Positions 42,234 through 50,616 of a stretch of DNA of 64,000 bases are shown here, one piece after another (the stretch's first letter is position 1; each line of letters starts with the position of its first letter). Position numbers and translations under genes: made by a program. Origin of the DNA: JADJYF01 sp965278995 (lineage in GTDB: Bacteria > Pseudomonadota > Gammaproteobacteria > Ga0077536); contig OZ257136.1 of assembly GCA_965278995.1 (NCBI GenBank), positions 1,922,001 through 1,986,000 on the forward strand, read 5' to 3'. The notes under the pieces were generated by a model that worked only from the letters and a program-made list of their open reading frames with translations, ran no database searches and was not told the DNA's origin.

Positions 42234-44123
42234 GTGGACAAGGACGCGCGCATCCGGCTTTTCGTGCCGCTGCAACGCCTGCCGCAAGCGCTGCAGGATA
42301 AAGCAGTGGCGCTCGCGCGCCTCCAGGACTATGCGCGCGGCCAGGCCGTTTATGTGCAGGGCGAGCAGGACGACCTGGTCCATTACCTGTTGAGCGGCAC
42401 CATCGAATTCATCTGGCACGGCAAAGTCATGCGCTCGGTCTCGGCCACCCACAAAGTCGCGCTGCGTGCGCTCGACCCGGTCGGGCGTAAACGATACACG
42501 GTACGTGCACTTGACCGCGTAACGATCGTCACGTTCAAACGGCAGGCGCTCGATCGCCTTGTCAGTGAGTACGAAACGGAACCCGGTGCGGCTGAACTCG
42601 AAGTCAGCGAAATTGCCACCGCGCGCTCATCGGACTGGATGATACGCATGCTTCAGTCAGAGTTGTTTTCAGTTCTTCCGGCGACCAGTATCCAGAAAAT
42701 CTTTGCGCGGATGGAACAGGTCGTACTCGAGGCCGACGCCGTTGTCGTACGCCAGGACAGTCCCGGTGATTACTATTACGTCGTCGAACAAGGCTACTGC
42801 GAAGTGTCGCGCACAATCGCTGCCGGCCGCGGCCAGATCCACCTTGCCGATCTGGGTCCAGGCACCACTTTCGGTGAAGAAGCGCTGATCTCCGGCAAGC
42901 CGCGCAACGCCACGGTCACGATGCTTTCCGATGGCCGCCTGATGCGCCTCGCAAAAGATGACTTCTACGAGCTGATTCTGAGCGCCGTGCTGAGGCCGAT
43001 CGAATACGGCGCCGCCTTGACCGAAATTGCTGGCGGCGCTGTCTGGCTGGATGTGCGCTATCCCGAAGACCACGCCGCCCAGGCGCTCCCCGGCAGCGAG
43101 AACATCCCGGTCAACATGCTCCGCCTGCAGTGCAACCGCTTGCGTCGCGACTTCCGCTACCTGGTCTGTGGCGACGACCGTGAACAATGTGCCATCGCAG
43201 CCTTCCTGCTGGGTGAGCGCGGCTTCGACGTTCTCTTTCTGAACGTACCGCTCAGCCAAATTGCAGCCGAACATCCCACTGCTTTCGTTCAGCCGGAAGC
43301 CACCCACGCGCCTGCGCCGCGCGGGACGGTGGTCAGTTTCCCTGGCGCCGAGTCGCACCATCCCGACCTTCTGGAGCCAGATGTCATGGAACCCAATGAG
43401 ATGGACGTCGATGCCATGAACGACAGACAACAAGACAGCCCGTTCGAAGACACCATCACCCGAATCGCGAACTTATACACAAATGCCGAAGCAGAGCGGG
43501 CAATGAAAGAGGTAACGCCGGTGGACAAATATGCGGATACAGCGACTGGTCGCGATCTCGCGGATATCATCGAAGAGCTGTCAGAACGGCACGACGAACT
43601 CGCGCCAGGGGCCGATAGCAGCCCCGCACTTGAGAGTAACAGCCTCCGCCAGATTGATGCAGCGGGGCTTCTGCACGACGGCATCAGCAGCATCATGCGC
43701 GAAATGGAAGCACGTCTGCGGCAGCATGTTGCCGCGGCAGTGGAGAGTCGCAGTAGCGCTCTCGCACATGACTATCAGCTCAAGCTCGCCCGCATGCAGG
43801 ACTCGAAAGAGGAAGAACTGCGGGCGCGCGAAGCGAAGATCCGCGAAAGCTACAGTGCGAAACACGATGAAAAGGAACAGTTGCTGCGCAGTTACTACAA
43901 GAAACTCATCGCGCTCGCCAACAATATCAGCCGGCAGAAAGCCCATCTGCAGGAAGCCCGTCGCCAGTTCGAGATCAAACTGACGTCAGCCAATCAGCTC
44001 TATCGCGAAGTCGAAGAGATGCGCCAGATCCTGACCGAACAAATCGGTCTGCTCGACCAGCAGGCGCTGGAAGAGCTGCCAAGAATGAGTTTTTCTAACC
44101 AGGTTGAACGCTTTCAGGCGTGA
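42234..44123 (+). CDS. Double cyclic-nucleotide-binding, rhodanese and coiled-coil protein
   Basis: The protein has 629 residues from a GTG start. Residues ~10-115 form a degenerate cNMP-binding domain (QAVYVQGEQDDLVHYLLSG). Residues ~140-250 form a second with an intact phosphate-binding cassette, FGEEALISGKPRNATV (213-228), so ligand binding is plausible there. Residues ~262-342 form a rhodanese-like domain, VWLDVRYPEDHAAQALPGS, with Cys312 in the active-site loop VCGDDREQC. A low-complexity acidic stretch follows and then a long coiled coil (~495-610, e.g. EELRAREAKIRESYSAKHDE). No DNA-binding helix-turn-helix is seen, so it is not a CRP-like regulator. It may be a structural or scaffold protein responsive to a cyclic nucleotide and a sulfur or redox signal. 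A class III cyclase is encoded at 24-25 kb. Confidence 0.82.
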   Translation: MDKDARIRLFVPLQRLPQALQDKAVALARLQDYARGQAVYVQGEQDDLVHYLLSGTIEFIWHGKVMRSVSATHKVALRALDPVGRKRYTVRALDRVTIVTFKRQALDRLVSEYETEPGAAELEVSEIATARSSDWMIRMLQSELFSVLPATSIQKIFARMEQVVLEADAVVVRQDSPGDYYYVVEQGYCEVSRTIAAGRGQIHLADLGPGTTFGEEALISGKPRNATVTMLSDGRLMRLAKDDFYELILSAVLRPIEYGAALTEIAGGAVWLDVRYPEDHAAQALPGSENIPVNMLRLQCNRLRRDFRYLVCGDDREQCAIAAFLLGERGFDVLFLNVPLSQIAAEHPTAFVQPEATHAPAPRGTVVSFPGAESHHPDLLEPDVMEPNEMDVDAMNDRQQDSPFEDTITRIANLYTNAEAERAMKEVTPVDKYADTATGRDLADIIEELSERHDELAPGADSSPALESNSLRQIDAAGLLHDGISSIMREMEARLRQHVAAAVESRSSALAHDYQLKLARMQDSKEEELRAREAKIRESYSAKHDEKEQLLRSYYKKLIALANNISRQKAHLQEARRQFEIKLTSANQLYREVEEMRQILTEQIGLLDQQALEELPRMSFSNQVERFQA

Positions 44124-45130
44124 ATTGCAGCGATCAGCTGATCCCACGCCGTGAATTCACCGTCGCCGTCCATCGTCGCGTAGAGCGCGACGCGATCGAG
44201 CAGACCGGCGTAACGTTCGCGCATTCGCACGCCGATTTCGGCAGGCGGCGCGACGATGGCCAGATGTTCAATCAGTTCGTCGGGGATGATGTCCCCCATG
44301 CTGTCGAGCTTGCCTTCGCGCATCAGGCCGTTCAGCTGACGAGGCAGGTCACCGAAACCGTGGTATTCGAGGACTGCAGCATAGCTTGGCGTTGAACCGT
44401 AGAACGCCATCTGCCGGCGCACCAGACGTTCCATCGCACGGCGTGACTCAACGGTGTCGCCGGTGATGACGAATACGGGCGCGTAGAGTTCGAGATCGGC
44501 CACAGACTTACCGCGCGTACGTGCGCCTTCGTCCAGCGCCGGACGCACGACATCGCGAAGGTAACCGGCCGAGTGCATCGGATGGACATGAAATCCGTCA
44601 GCAACTTCGCCGGCGGCCCGACACATGCGCGCATTCACGCCAGCCAGATAGACCGGAATATTCGGCTGCGCCAACGGCCCCGGATTGAAGAATTCGTTGA
44701 TCACCTTGAAGCGGTAGAACGGTCCTTCGTAGTCCGGCCGAGTGCCGTTCTGGAAGGTCTCCCAGATCGCCCGCATGCAGCGGATGTAATCGGTGACGCG
44801 GGCGGCCGGATGTTCGAAGGGCATCGAAAAGCGGCGTTCGATGTGGGCCCGCACCTGCGTGCCCAGCCCGAGGCGGAAGCGTCCGCCGGAGTCACGCTGG
44901 AGATCCCACGCGATCTGCGCCATCGAGAACGGTGAGCGGGCAAAAGCAACGGCGATATTGGTGCCTATCTCAAGCTTGCTGGTTGCCGCAGCCGCGTGGG
45001 CCAGTGGCAGGAAAGCGTCCGCTTTGGCCTCGAAAGTCCATACGCAGTCGAATCCCTGTCGCTCGAACTCGCGCGCCCGCGTCGCAATCGTTGCCGGCGC
45101 GGCCGGCGACATCAGAGTATCGATTTTCAT
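44114..45130 (-). CDS. LLM-class F420-dependent oxidoreductase (TIGR03617-type)
   Basis: The protein has 338 residues from MKIDTLMSPAAPATIATRA; GGGGAGAGCAG lies upstream, and a longer reading into the neighbouring gap is not supported. The luciferase-like barrel is evident from QGFDCVWTFEAKADAFLPL, LEIGTNIAVAFARSPF, RFRLGLGTQVRAHIERRF and PIPVYLAGVNARMCRAAGE. Its C-terminus overlaps the end of the convergent cNMP gene by 10 bases. The family uses F420 or FMN; no F420 biosynthesis gene lies in this window. Confidence 0.88.
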   Translation of the reverse strand: MKIDTLMSPAAPATIATRAREFERQGFDCVWTFEAKADAFLPLAHAAAATSKLEIGTNIAVAFARSPFSMAQIAWDLQRDSGGRFRLGLGTQVRAHIERRFSMPFEHPAARVTDYIRCMRAIWETFQNGTRPDYEGPFYRFKVINEFFNPGPLAQPNIPVYLAGVNARMCRAAGEVADGFHVHPMHSAGYLRDVVRPALDEGARTRGKSVADLELYAPVFVITGDTVESRRAMERLVRRQMAFYGSTPSYAAVLEYHGFGDLPRQLNGLMREGKLDSMGDIIPDELIEHLAIVAPPAEIGVRMRERYAGLLDRVALYATMDGDGEFTAWDQLIAAIHA

Positions 45131-45182
45131 ACTGCTCTCCCCTGTGGTTCTGGCTGCGGGCGCCACGATATCAGAATCTCCA

Positions 45183-45211
45183 TTGACCGGCAGCGGCAGG
45201 CCAGCGGTCAA
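45183..45211. promoter_or_regulatory. Inverted repeat TTGACCG-N15-CGGTCAA between LLM and HAD genes
   Basis: Two perfect 7-bp arms separated by 15 bases lie in the 124-base gap upstream of the LLM oxidoreductase gene and downstream of the HAD gene. The size and symmetry fit a dimeric repressor site, 53 bases before the LLM start. A weak terminator for the HAD gene is the alternative. Confidence 0.35.
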
Positions 45212-45254
45212 TAAGGATGATGGAAAACGAGCGCAGCAGCTCTTTAGCAGGCTG

Positions 45255-45899
45255 TTAAGCGAAATCGATGCCGAGCACTTTGCCGAGGTCGGCAATAGCC
45301 TGCGCCTCGCTGACGACCTTGATGGTCGTCATGCCCATCTCGCGAGCCGGACGCAGGTTGATACCGAGATCGTCGAGATACACCACGGAAGCTGGTTCGA
45401 CCTGCATGCGCTCACAGGCCAGCGCGTAGATCCGCGGGTCGGGCTTGCGGATCCCCTCCTTGCTCGATTCGATGATGGCATCGAAGAGTGCCATGACGAC
45501 ACGAACGTCGGCGGCCTGCTCGGCGGAACTGGACATGCCCGTGCCGGTACCGGCGTTGGCATTATTGGTCAGGCAGACTACCTGGTAATCGCGTTTGCAG
45601 CGTTTGAGTACTTCGACCATGCGCGGCCGCACTTCGCCGCCGAGCAGCCCGATGACATCATGGCCGGGGATGCGATGGCCGGCAGCAGCGGTTTCAGCGG
45701 CGAACGCGGCATCGAATTCCTCGACACTGATGCGGCTCGATTCGAAGCGCGCCCAGGCATTATCGGTGTGGTTGACGGCATTGACGCCGCGGATGAAGTC
45801 TCGCGGCAGTCCACGCGCACTTTCATAGCGATTGAAGGCGTCGAACGGTGAATCTGTCAGTACACCGCCGAAGTCCCAGAGTACGGCCCGATATCCCAT
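45255..45899 (-). CDS. HAD-superfamily (subfamily IA) hydrolase
   Basis: The protein has 214 residues from MGYRAVLWDFGGVLTDSP; the ATG has AGGAAA upstream, and a start ten codons earlier is possible. Motif I has the nucleophilic Asp in LWDFGGVLTD, motif II is CLTNNANAG, motif III is IRKPDPRIYALA and motif IV is VVYLDDLGINL. The cap helix region (~20-100) resembles the N-terminal phosphatase domain of epoxide hydrolase and ACAD10. It is on the same strand as the LLM oxidoreductase, 124 bases upstream. Confidence 0.9.
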   Translation of the reverse strand: MGYRAVLWDFGGVLTDSPFDAFNRYESARGLPRDFIRGVNAVNHTDNAWARFESSRISVEEFDAAFAAETAAAGHRIPGHDVIGLLGGEVRPRMVEVLKRCKRDYQVVCLTNNANAGTGTGMSSSAEQAADVRVVMALFDAIIESSKEGIRKPDPRIYALACERMQVEPASVVYLDDLGINLRPAREMGMTTIKVVSEAQAIADLGKVLGIDFA

Positions 45900-46080
45900 G
45901 CTGCATTTCCTGTCATTGAATTCCGCCATTTTCGCAGATCTCGCGCAAGCGGGAACTCGGCCTATAATCGTTGACTTCCGAAAGTCTGCGCCGTCATCGC
46001 AAACCTGCAGCTTGCGTATGGCGGCAGCGCGCCTGCCCGGGCGCCCCAGTCATTGCCAGTTATAGAGGACGACAGTCAGC

Positions 46081-47037
46081 GTGAGCACGTCATCGAATCC
46101 GCCGCCATCCGCCGCGACATTGGCCATTGCCGCCGTCAAACAAGGTTTCGAGCGAGGTGGCTATATCGCGAGCGACAGCATCGCGACTGCCGTCTACCTG
46201 GCCCAGGCGCTGTCCAAACCGGTGCTGGTCGAGGGCCCGCCCGGCGTCGGCAAGACGGAGCTCGCGAATGCAACGGCCGCACTGCTCGGCAAGCCGGTCA
46301 TCCGGCTGCAATGTTACGAGGGACTCGACGAGGCGAAAGCGCTGTATGAATGGAAATACGGCAAGCAACTTCTGTATACCCAGGTCTTGAAAGAGAAGCT
46401 TGGTGATCTCATGGCCGGCGCCAACGGGCTGAAAGAATCCATGAACCGCCTGCACGAATTCGACGATACGTTCTTCAGCGAGGAGTTCCTGGAGCCGCGA
46501 CCGCTGCTGAAAGCATTGTGGGCCGAACACGGCGCGGTGCTGCTGATCGATGAAATTGATAAATCCGACCAGGAGTTCGAAGCGTTCCTTCTTGAGTTGC
46601 TCCAGGACTATCAGATTTCGATCCCTGAGCTCGGCACCATCAAGGCCAAAACCATACCAGTAGTTTTTCTGACCTCGAACAATACGCGCGAGATAGGCGA
46701 TGCACTCAAGCGCCGCTGCCTGCACCTGTATATTCCGTTCCCCGACAGTCGCCTGGAACAGCGCATCATCGAATCGCGCGTACCTGAGCTGGAAGCCGAC
46801 CTGCGCACGCAGATAGTGAATTTCGTGCAGTCACTGCGTACGCTGGATCTGAAAAAAGTGCCGGCGGTAAGCGAAACCATCGACTGGGCACGTACCGTGG
46901 TGCTGCTGCACGCGACTGAACTCGACAGCGCCCTGGTCCGACAGACGCTGAACGTTCTGCTCAAATTTCAGGACGACATCGAGAACGTCGATACTGAAAT
47001 ACCGGTCTTGACCCGCCAATCCGCCAAGTCATCGTGA
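46081..47037 (+). CDS. MoxR-family AAA+ ATPase
   Basis: The protein has 318 residues from a GTG start. Walker A GPPGVGKTE (52-60), Walker B LLIDEIDKSD and the sensor region FLTSNNTREIGDALKRRC are intact. The subgroup resembles CoxD/YehL-like MoxR proteins that work with a CoxE-type VWA partner. The next gene is exactly that and overlaps by 4 bases (GTGA). Such pairs insert metals or remodel enzyme complexes. No carbon monoxide dehydrogenase genes are present in this window, so the client is unknown. Confidence 0.92.
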   Translation: MSTSSNPPPSAATLAIAAVKQGFERGGYIASDSIATAVYLAQALSKPVLVEGPPGVGKTELANATAALLGKPVIRLQCYEGLDEAKALYEWKYGKQLLYTQVLKEKLGDLMAGANGLKESMNRLHEFDDTFFSEEFLEPRPLLKALWAEHGAVLLIDEIDKSDQEFEAFLLELLQDYQISIPELGTIKAKTIPVVFLTSNNTREIGDALKRRCLHLYIPFPDSRLEQRIIESRVPELEADLRTQIVNFVQSLRTLDLKKVPAVSETIDWARTVVLLHATELDSALVRQTLNVLLKFQDDIENVDTEIPVLTRQSAKSS

Positions 47038-48392
47038 CGCAGGTCTTAAGCAATTTTATCAAGGCGCTACGCGCCCACGATCTGCGCGTATCGACCGCCG
47101 AAACCATTGATGCGGCGGCGGCGCTCGCGACGGTCGGCTACGACAATCGGAACTTGATGCGTGTCGCGCTCGCGCAGGTACTGGCGAAAACCATCGACGA
47201 CAAAGCACGCTTCGACGACTGCTTCGATCGCTTTTTCCACTTCGAAGATATTGCCGTCGTCGGCAACAGCGGCACCGAGACTGCCGAACCCGGCGATCTC
47301 CCACCGCCAGAAATGGCGGTCGGCAGTGGAACCGCAGATTCTCCACTGGTGTCGCTGCTCGAAAGCGGCGACAACGCTGCGCTCGAACAACAACTGGCGG
47401 CAGCTTCACGCCAGGTCCAGCTGCAGAATATCCGTCTGTTCACGCAGCGCGGCATGTATATCCGTCGCATTCTCGAAATCGTGGGTATCGAGGCGCTCGA
47501 AGATCAACTGCATGTCCTGGTCCGCGCCGACGAGCATGACCCGCGCCTCGAACGCCTGCGTGAACTGCGCGCACGCCTGCTCGATAATGTGACGGCCGTG
47601 GTTGATCGCCAGATGCTGCTGTATACCGCCAACGCCTGGCCCAGTCTGCGCGAGGAAATCCTGAGCAAGACGCCGCTCGCGCGCCTCGAGATGCGCGATT
47701 TCAAGGTCATGCAGGAACTCGTGCGCAAGTTGGCCAAACGACTCGTTGCGCTGCATGCCCGTCGCCGTCGAGTCGCGCATCGTGGCCAGCTCGACATCCG
47801 TCATACCATCCGGCGCAATATCGAATACGACGGCCTGCTGTTCGATCTGGTGTGGAAACGCGTCCGCGTCGAGCGCCCGAAAGTGATTGCGGTGTGCGAC
47901 GTCTCCGGCTCGGTCGCGCAGGTCGCGCGCTTTCTGCTGCTGTTTCTCTACAGCATGACCGAGGTGATCCCGAAAGTACGTGCGTTCGCGTTCTCGAATC
48001 AGCTCGGCGAAGTCACCCGCCTGTTCGAAACCCAGCCGGTGGAAGCAGCCGTACAGACCACGCTGAAAACCTGGGGAATGGGCTCGACGGATTATGGCGG
48101 CGCGTTTGCCGAACTCGAACGCCTGACCCTGGCCGACATCGATCAGCGCACGACGGTGTTGATCCTCGGCGATGCACGCTCGAATTATGGCGACCCCGGC
48201 GAGCGTTCGCTCCGCCGGATCCACGAACGCGCCCGCCGGGTGCTGTGGTTGAATCCTGAACCACGCGCCTTCTGGAACAGCGGCGATTCGGCCATGCGCA
48301 CGCTCAGCACCGCCTGCGATCGCGTCGAACCGTGCCGCTCGCTGAAACATCTCGAGCGGATTGTGAGCGAGATTGCGCGGACGGCCGTGTAA
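47034..48392 (+). CDS. CoxE-like VWA-domain protein, partner of MoxR
   Basis: The protein has 452 residues from a GTG start overlapping the stop of the MoxR gene. The C-terminal half is a von Willebrand A-type domain with the MIDAS motif VCDVSGSVAQVARF, a second metal residue region TWGMGSTDYGGAFAE and VLILGDARSNYGDP. The N-terminal half is helical (SNFIKALRAHDLRVSTAET is the usual CoxE beginning). It is expected to form a complex with the AAA+ ATPase. The client complex cannot be named from this window. Confidence 0.9.
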   Translation: MTQVLSNFIKALRAHDLRVSTAETIDAAAALATVGYDNRNLMRVALAQVLAKTIDDKARFDDCFDRFFHFEDIAVVGNSGTETAEPGDLPPPEMAVGSGTADSPLVSLLESGDNAALEQQLAAASRQVQLQNIRLFTQRGMYIRRILEIVGIEALEDQLHVLVRADEHDPRLERLRELRARLLDNVTAVVDRQMLLYTANAWPSLREEILSKTPLARLEMRDFKVMQELVRKLAKRLVALHARRRRVAHRGQLDIRHTIRRNIEYDGLLFDLVWKRVRVERPKVIAVCDVSGSVAQVARFLLLFLYSMTEVIPKVRAFAFSNQLGEVTRLFETQPVEAAVQTTLKTWGMGSTDYGGAFAELERLTLADIDQRTTVLILGDARSNYGDPGERSLRRIHERARRVLWLNPEPRAFWNSGDSAMRTLSTACDRVEPCRSLKHLERIVSEIARTAV

Positions 48393-48444
48393 AATTTTCA
48401 GTGCCGCGTTTGCTCAGCAGATCGAACCATCCCGGAGAAATACC

Positions 48445-48789
48445 ATGCACGCTTTCCTTGCCGCGCTACTACTGCTTGTCTCGACGTCCGCAGTTGCGGC
48501 AGATTCGCCTCCCACTTGGTCGGCCGATCCGAAGTTCGATATCGAAGGTACTTCGGAAACCGAAACCATCGTGTTCATCGCCGGGATGTCCTACGGCTTG
48601 AGCTATTTGAACCAGGCCTACAAGGATGCCGGCGTCGGTGTCGGCATCTGTCTGCCAGACGACAAGAAATTCATCGGTGCCAGGGAAATCGTCGACATCC
48701 TAAATACGGCCGGGAAAAAAACCTATAGTTCGGAGGCGGCCACCAGCACGGTCGTGCAGGAGCTGGCCAAGCGGAATCCGTGCAGCTGA
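48445..48789 (+). CDS. Small secreted Rap1a/Tai-like protein
   Basis: The protein has 114 residues. The ATG follows CCGGAGA and begins a signal peptide (AFLAALLLLVSTSAVAA). The mature part has ETIVFIAGMSYGLSYL, a Cys in GICLPDDKKFIGAREIVDIL and a terminal KRNPCS. This is the pattern of the Rap1a/Tai family (PF18602), some of which are immunity proteins to type VI amidase effectors. No T6SS effector gene lies nearby, so that role is not supported here; many family members are orphan periplasmic proteins. It is 52 bases downstream of the VWA gene. Confidence 0.65.
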   Translation: MHAFLAALLLLVSTSAVAADSPPTWSADPKFDIEGTSETETIVFIAGMSYGLSYLNQAYKDAGVGVGICLPDDKKFIGAREIVDILNTAGKKTYSSEAATSTVVQELAKRNPCS

Positions 48790-48814
48790 TGTATGCCTGG
48801 CCGTCGCCACTCGC

Positions 48815-49603
48815 TCACGCAGCGTCGAGCTTCGCCAGATAATTCTCGATATCCGGTGCGAAGGCCGGGTGCTTGCACAGTCGCACCCAGTGCGCCAAAG
48901 CGAGCGGAAAGCGTGATTCCGTCTCACTGTCGAGGATTTCGCCGAGACCGCATTCGGCCAGCGCGTTGCGGCTGCGACGTTCGATACGGACCATGACCAG
49001 TTCAACCGCAAAGCAGATATCGGCGAGCGAGAGCTTGGAGCCGACAAGGGTGGCTCGCGCTGGCGTGAGTGCGCGTTCGATGCCAGCCAGATACGACAGA
49101 AGGGCCTCGCGGGCCCGCGCCTGCAATGTTGCGTCCGGCGCCCCGTTCAGCAAAGACAACAAATATAGCTGCGTGTCGCGCGCCAGCACCAGGCTGGCGT
49201 CGAGGAAACTGTCGATACGTGCCGATTCGTAGACCGAGCAGCCATACAGCATCGCGTCCGGCGCACTCAGGCGCGCTACCGCCCGCATGATGCTGTTCGA
49301 TTCGAAAATGCCGACTTCGCCATCCGGGCTGAACGCGGCGGGTACGGTACCGAAAGGGTGCGCGTTCAGGAATGCCGCCGTTTTCTGCAGCGCGATGCCT
49401 TTGAACCCGGTCGTGCCGACGGTCGCGTCAGCCGCCGCCGCTGCTTCTTCCGGTGTGAGCGGACGCGCCTCGAAATCCCACAGCCAGCCCGGCAGTTCAG
49501 CCGGGGTAGCACCGCGCAACTCAATCTCGACACCACCCAGACGTGCCGCGATTGTCGCTTTCCAGACCCGCGGATTGGGCAGGTAGGAAAATATGCGCAG
49601 CAC
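48815..49603 (-). CDS. Glutathione S-transferase family protein (EF1Bgamma-like)
   Basis: From the GTG at 49603 the protein has 262 residues; the start is uncertain. An ATG at 49738 lies inside the upstream dehydrogenase gene, and a CTG at 49621 has AAGGAGCGG before it. IFSYLPNPRVWKATIAARLG begins the thioredoxin-like N-domain, with FESNSIMRAVARL as the glutathione-binding Glu-Ser pair. The C-terminal helical domain includes LVGSKLSLADICFAVELVMV. The resemblance to the GST domain of elongation factor 1Bgamma is general. It may be co-expressed with the 3-hydroxybutyrate dehydrogenase gene just upstream. Confidence 0.82.
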   Translation of the reverse strand: MLRIFSYLPNPRVWKATIAARLGGVEIELRGATPAELPGWLWDFEARPLTPEEAAAAADATVGTTGFKGIALQKTAAFLNAHPFGTVPAAFSPDGEVGIFESNSIMRAVARLSAPDAMLYGCSVYESARIDSFLDASLVLARDTQLYLLSLLNGAPDATLQARAREALLSYLAGIERALTPARATLVGSKLSLADICFAVELVMVRIERRSRNALAECGLGEILDSETESRFPLALAHWVRLCKHPAFAPDIENYLAKLDAA

Positions 49604-49668
49604 CGGACCGACGGCGTTCAGAACCGCTCCTTGATACGGCACATTTCCATATGGCAATTCCTGATTGA

Positions 49669-50448
49669 CTATTTCGCGGTCCAGCCACCGTCGATAGACA
49701 GCGTCGTGCCGGTGATTTGCGCCGCTTCGGGTTGGCACAGATAAAGCGCCATGCTCGCGACGTGGTCGATGGAGACGAATTCCTTGGTCGGTTGCGCAGC
49801 GAGCAGCACGTCGCGTTTGACCTCTTCTTCAGTGATGCCGCGCGCTTTTGCCGTATCCGGGATCTGGCGTTCGACCAGTGGCGTCAACACATAGCCGGGG
49901 CAGATGGCGTTGCAGGTGATGCCATGTTCGGCAAGTTCGAGCGCGATGGTCTTGGTCAGACCGGCGATACCGTGTTTGGCGGTCACGTACGCTGACTTGA
50001 AAGGCGATGCGGCCAGAGCATGGGCCGAAGCCATCATGATGATGCGGCCGCTACGCGCGCGCTTCATGGCTGGAATGGCCGCTGCGCTGGCATGGAAAGC
50101 GGACGACAGATTGATCGCGATGATGTCGTTCCACTTGTCTATCGGAAACTCTTCGACCGGGGCGACATGTTGAATGCCGGCGTTGTTGACCAGGATGTCG
50201 ATGCCGCCGTGGCGCGCGATGACTGCATCGACCATGGTGCGCACAGCGACGGGGTCGCGCATATCGGCCGGGTCATAGCTGATGGTGCCGCCGTGGGCAC
50301 CGAGGCGCGCGATAAGACCTTGAACGATGGCCTCGTCGGCAAAACCGTTCAAGGTGACGTGAGCGCCGGCTTGGGCGAGTTTCTCGGCGATGCCGAGTCC
50401 GATACCGCTGGTCGAGCCGGTCACGAGAGCAATACGCTGGTGCAACAT
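49669..50448 (-). CDS. bdhA: 3-Hydroxybutyrate dehydrogenase (SDR family)
   Basis: The protein has 259 residues. TGSTSGIGLGIAEKLAQAG is the cofactor site, NNAGIQHVAPVEEF is diagnostic of D-3-hydroxybutyrate dehydrogenases, and SAHALAASPFKSAYVTAKHG carries the catalytic Ser/Tyr/Lys. QPTKEFVSIDHVASMALYLC and TTLSIDGGWTAK complete the family profile. It oxidises D-3-hydroxybutyrate to acetoacetate with NAD and links to poly-3-hydroxybutyrate or ketone-body use. No PHB synthase is in this window. Confidence 0.93.
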   Translation of the reverse strand: MLHQRIALVTGSTSGIGLGIAEKLAQAGAHVTLNGFADEAIVQGLIARLGAHGGTISYDPADMRDPVAVRTMVDAVIARHGGIDILVNNAGIQHVAPVEEFPIDKWNDIIAINLSSAFHASAAAIPAMKRARSGRIIMMASAHALAASPFKSAYVTAKHGIAGLTKTIALELAEHGITCNAICPGYVLTPLVERQIPDTAKARGITEEEVKRDVLLAAQPTKEFVSIDHVASMALYLCQPEAAQITGTTLSIDGGWTAK

Positions 50449-50530
50449 ACGGTCAGAAACTCCTGGCGCCGGTGGCGCTGTCGTTGGCTATTGATAACAG
50501 GCGCTCACAGCCTGATGTGTCATCCTACCA

Positions 50531-50582
50531 GCCTGCCCGCCGAGCGCCAGCCGGACGGTCCCCCGGCTGAGACGGGGCAGGC
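50531..50582. promoter_or_regulatory. Nested hairpin in the leader of napG
   Basis: An outer stem of 8 bp (GCCTGCCC with GGGCAGGC) encloses an inner stem of 7 bp (CAGCCGG with CCGGCTG). Together they make a two-tier structure ending 34 bases before the napG ATG. It has no T-run. It could be a leader structure of the napGH operon; no known riboswitch consensus was recognised. Confidence 0.35.
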
Positions 50583-50616
50583 CGCGTCGAGCCCGGCGTT
50601 GTGCTACGGTATTGGT

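Noticed and set aside
42234..44123. CRP/FNR-type transcription regulator
   Set aside because: There is no helix-turn-helix after the cNMP-binding domains; a rhodanese domain and coiled coil follow instead.
48445..48789. Type VI secretion immunity protein
   Set aside because: Only the small-domain pattern fits Rap1a/Tai; no effector, Hcp, VgrG or other T6SS gene is near.
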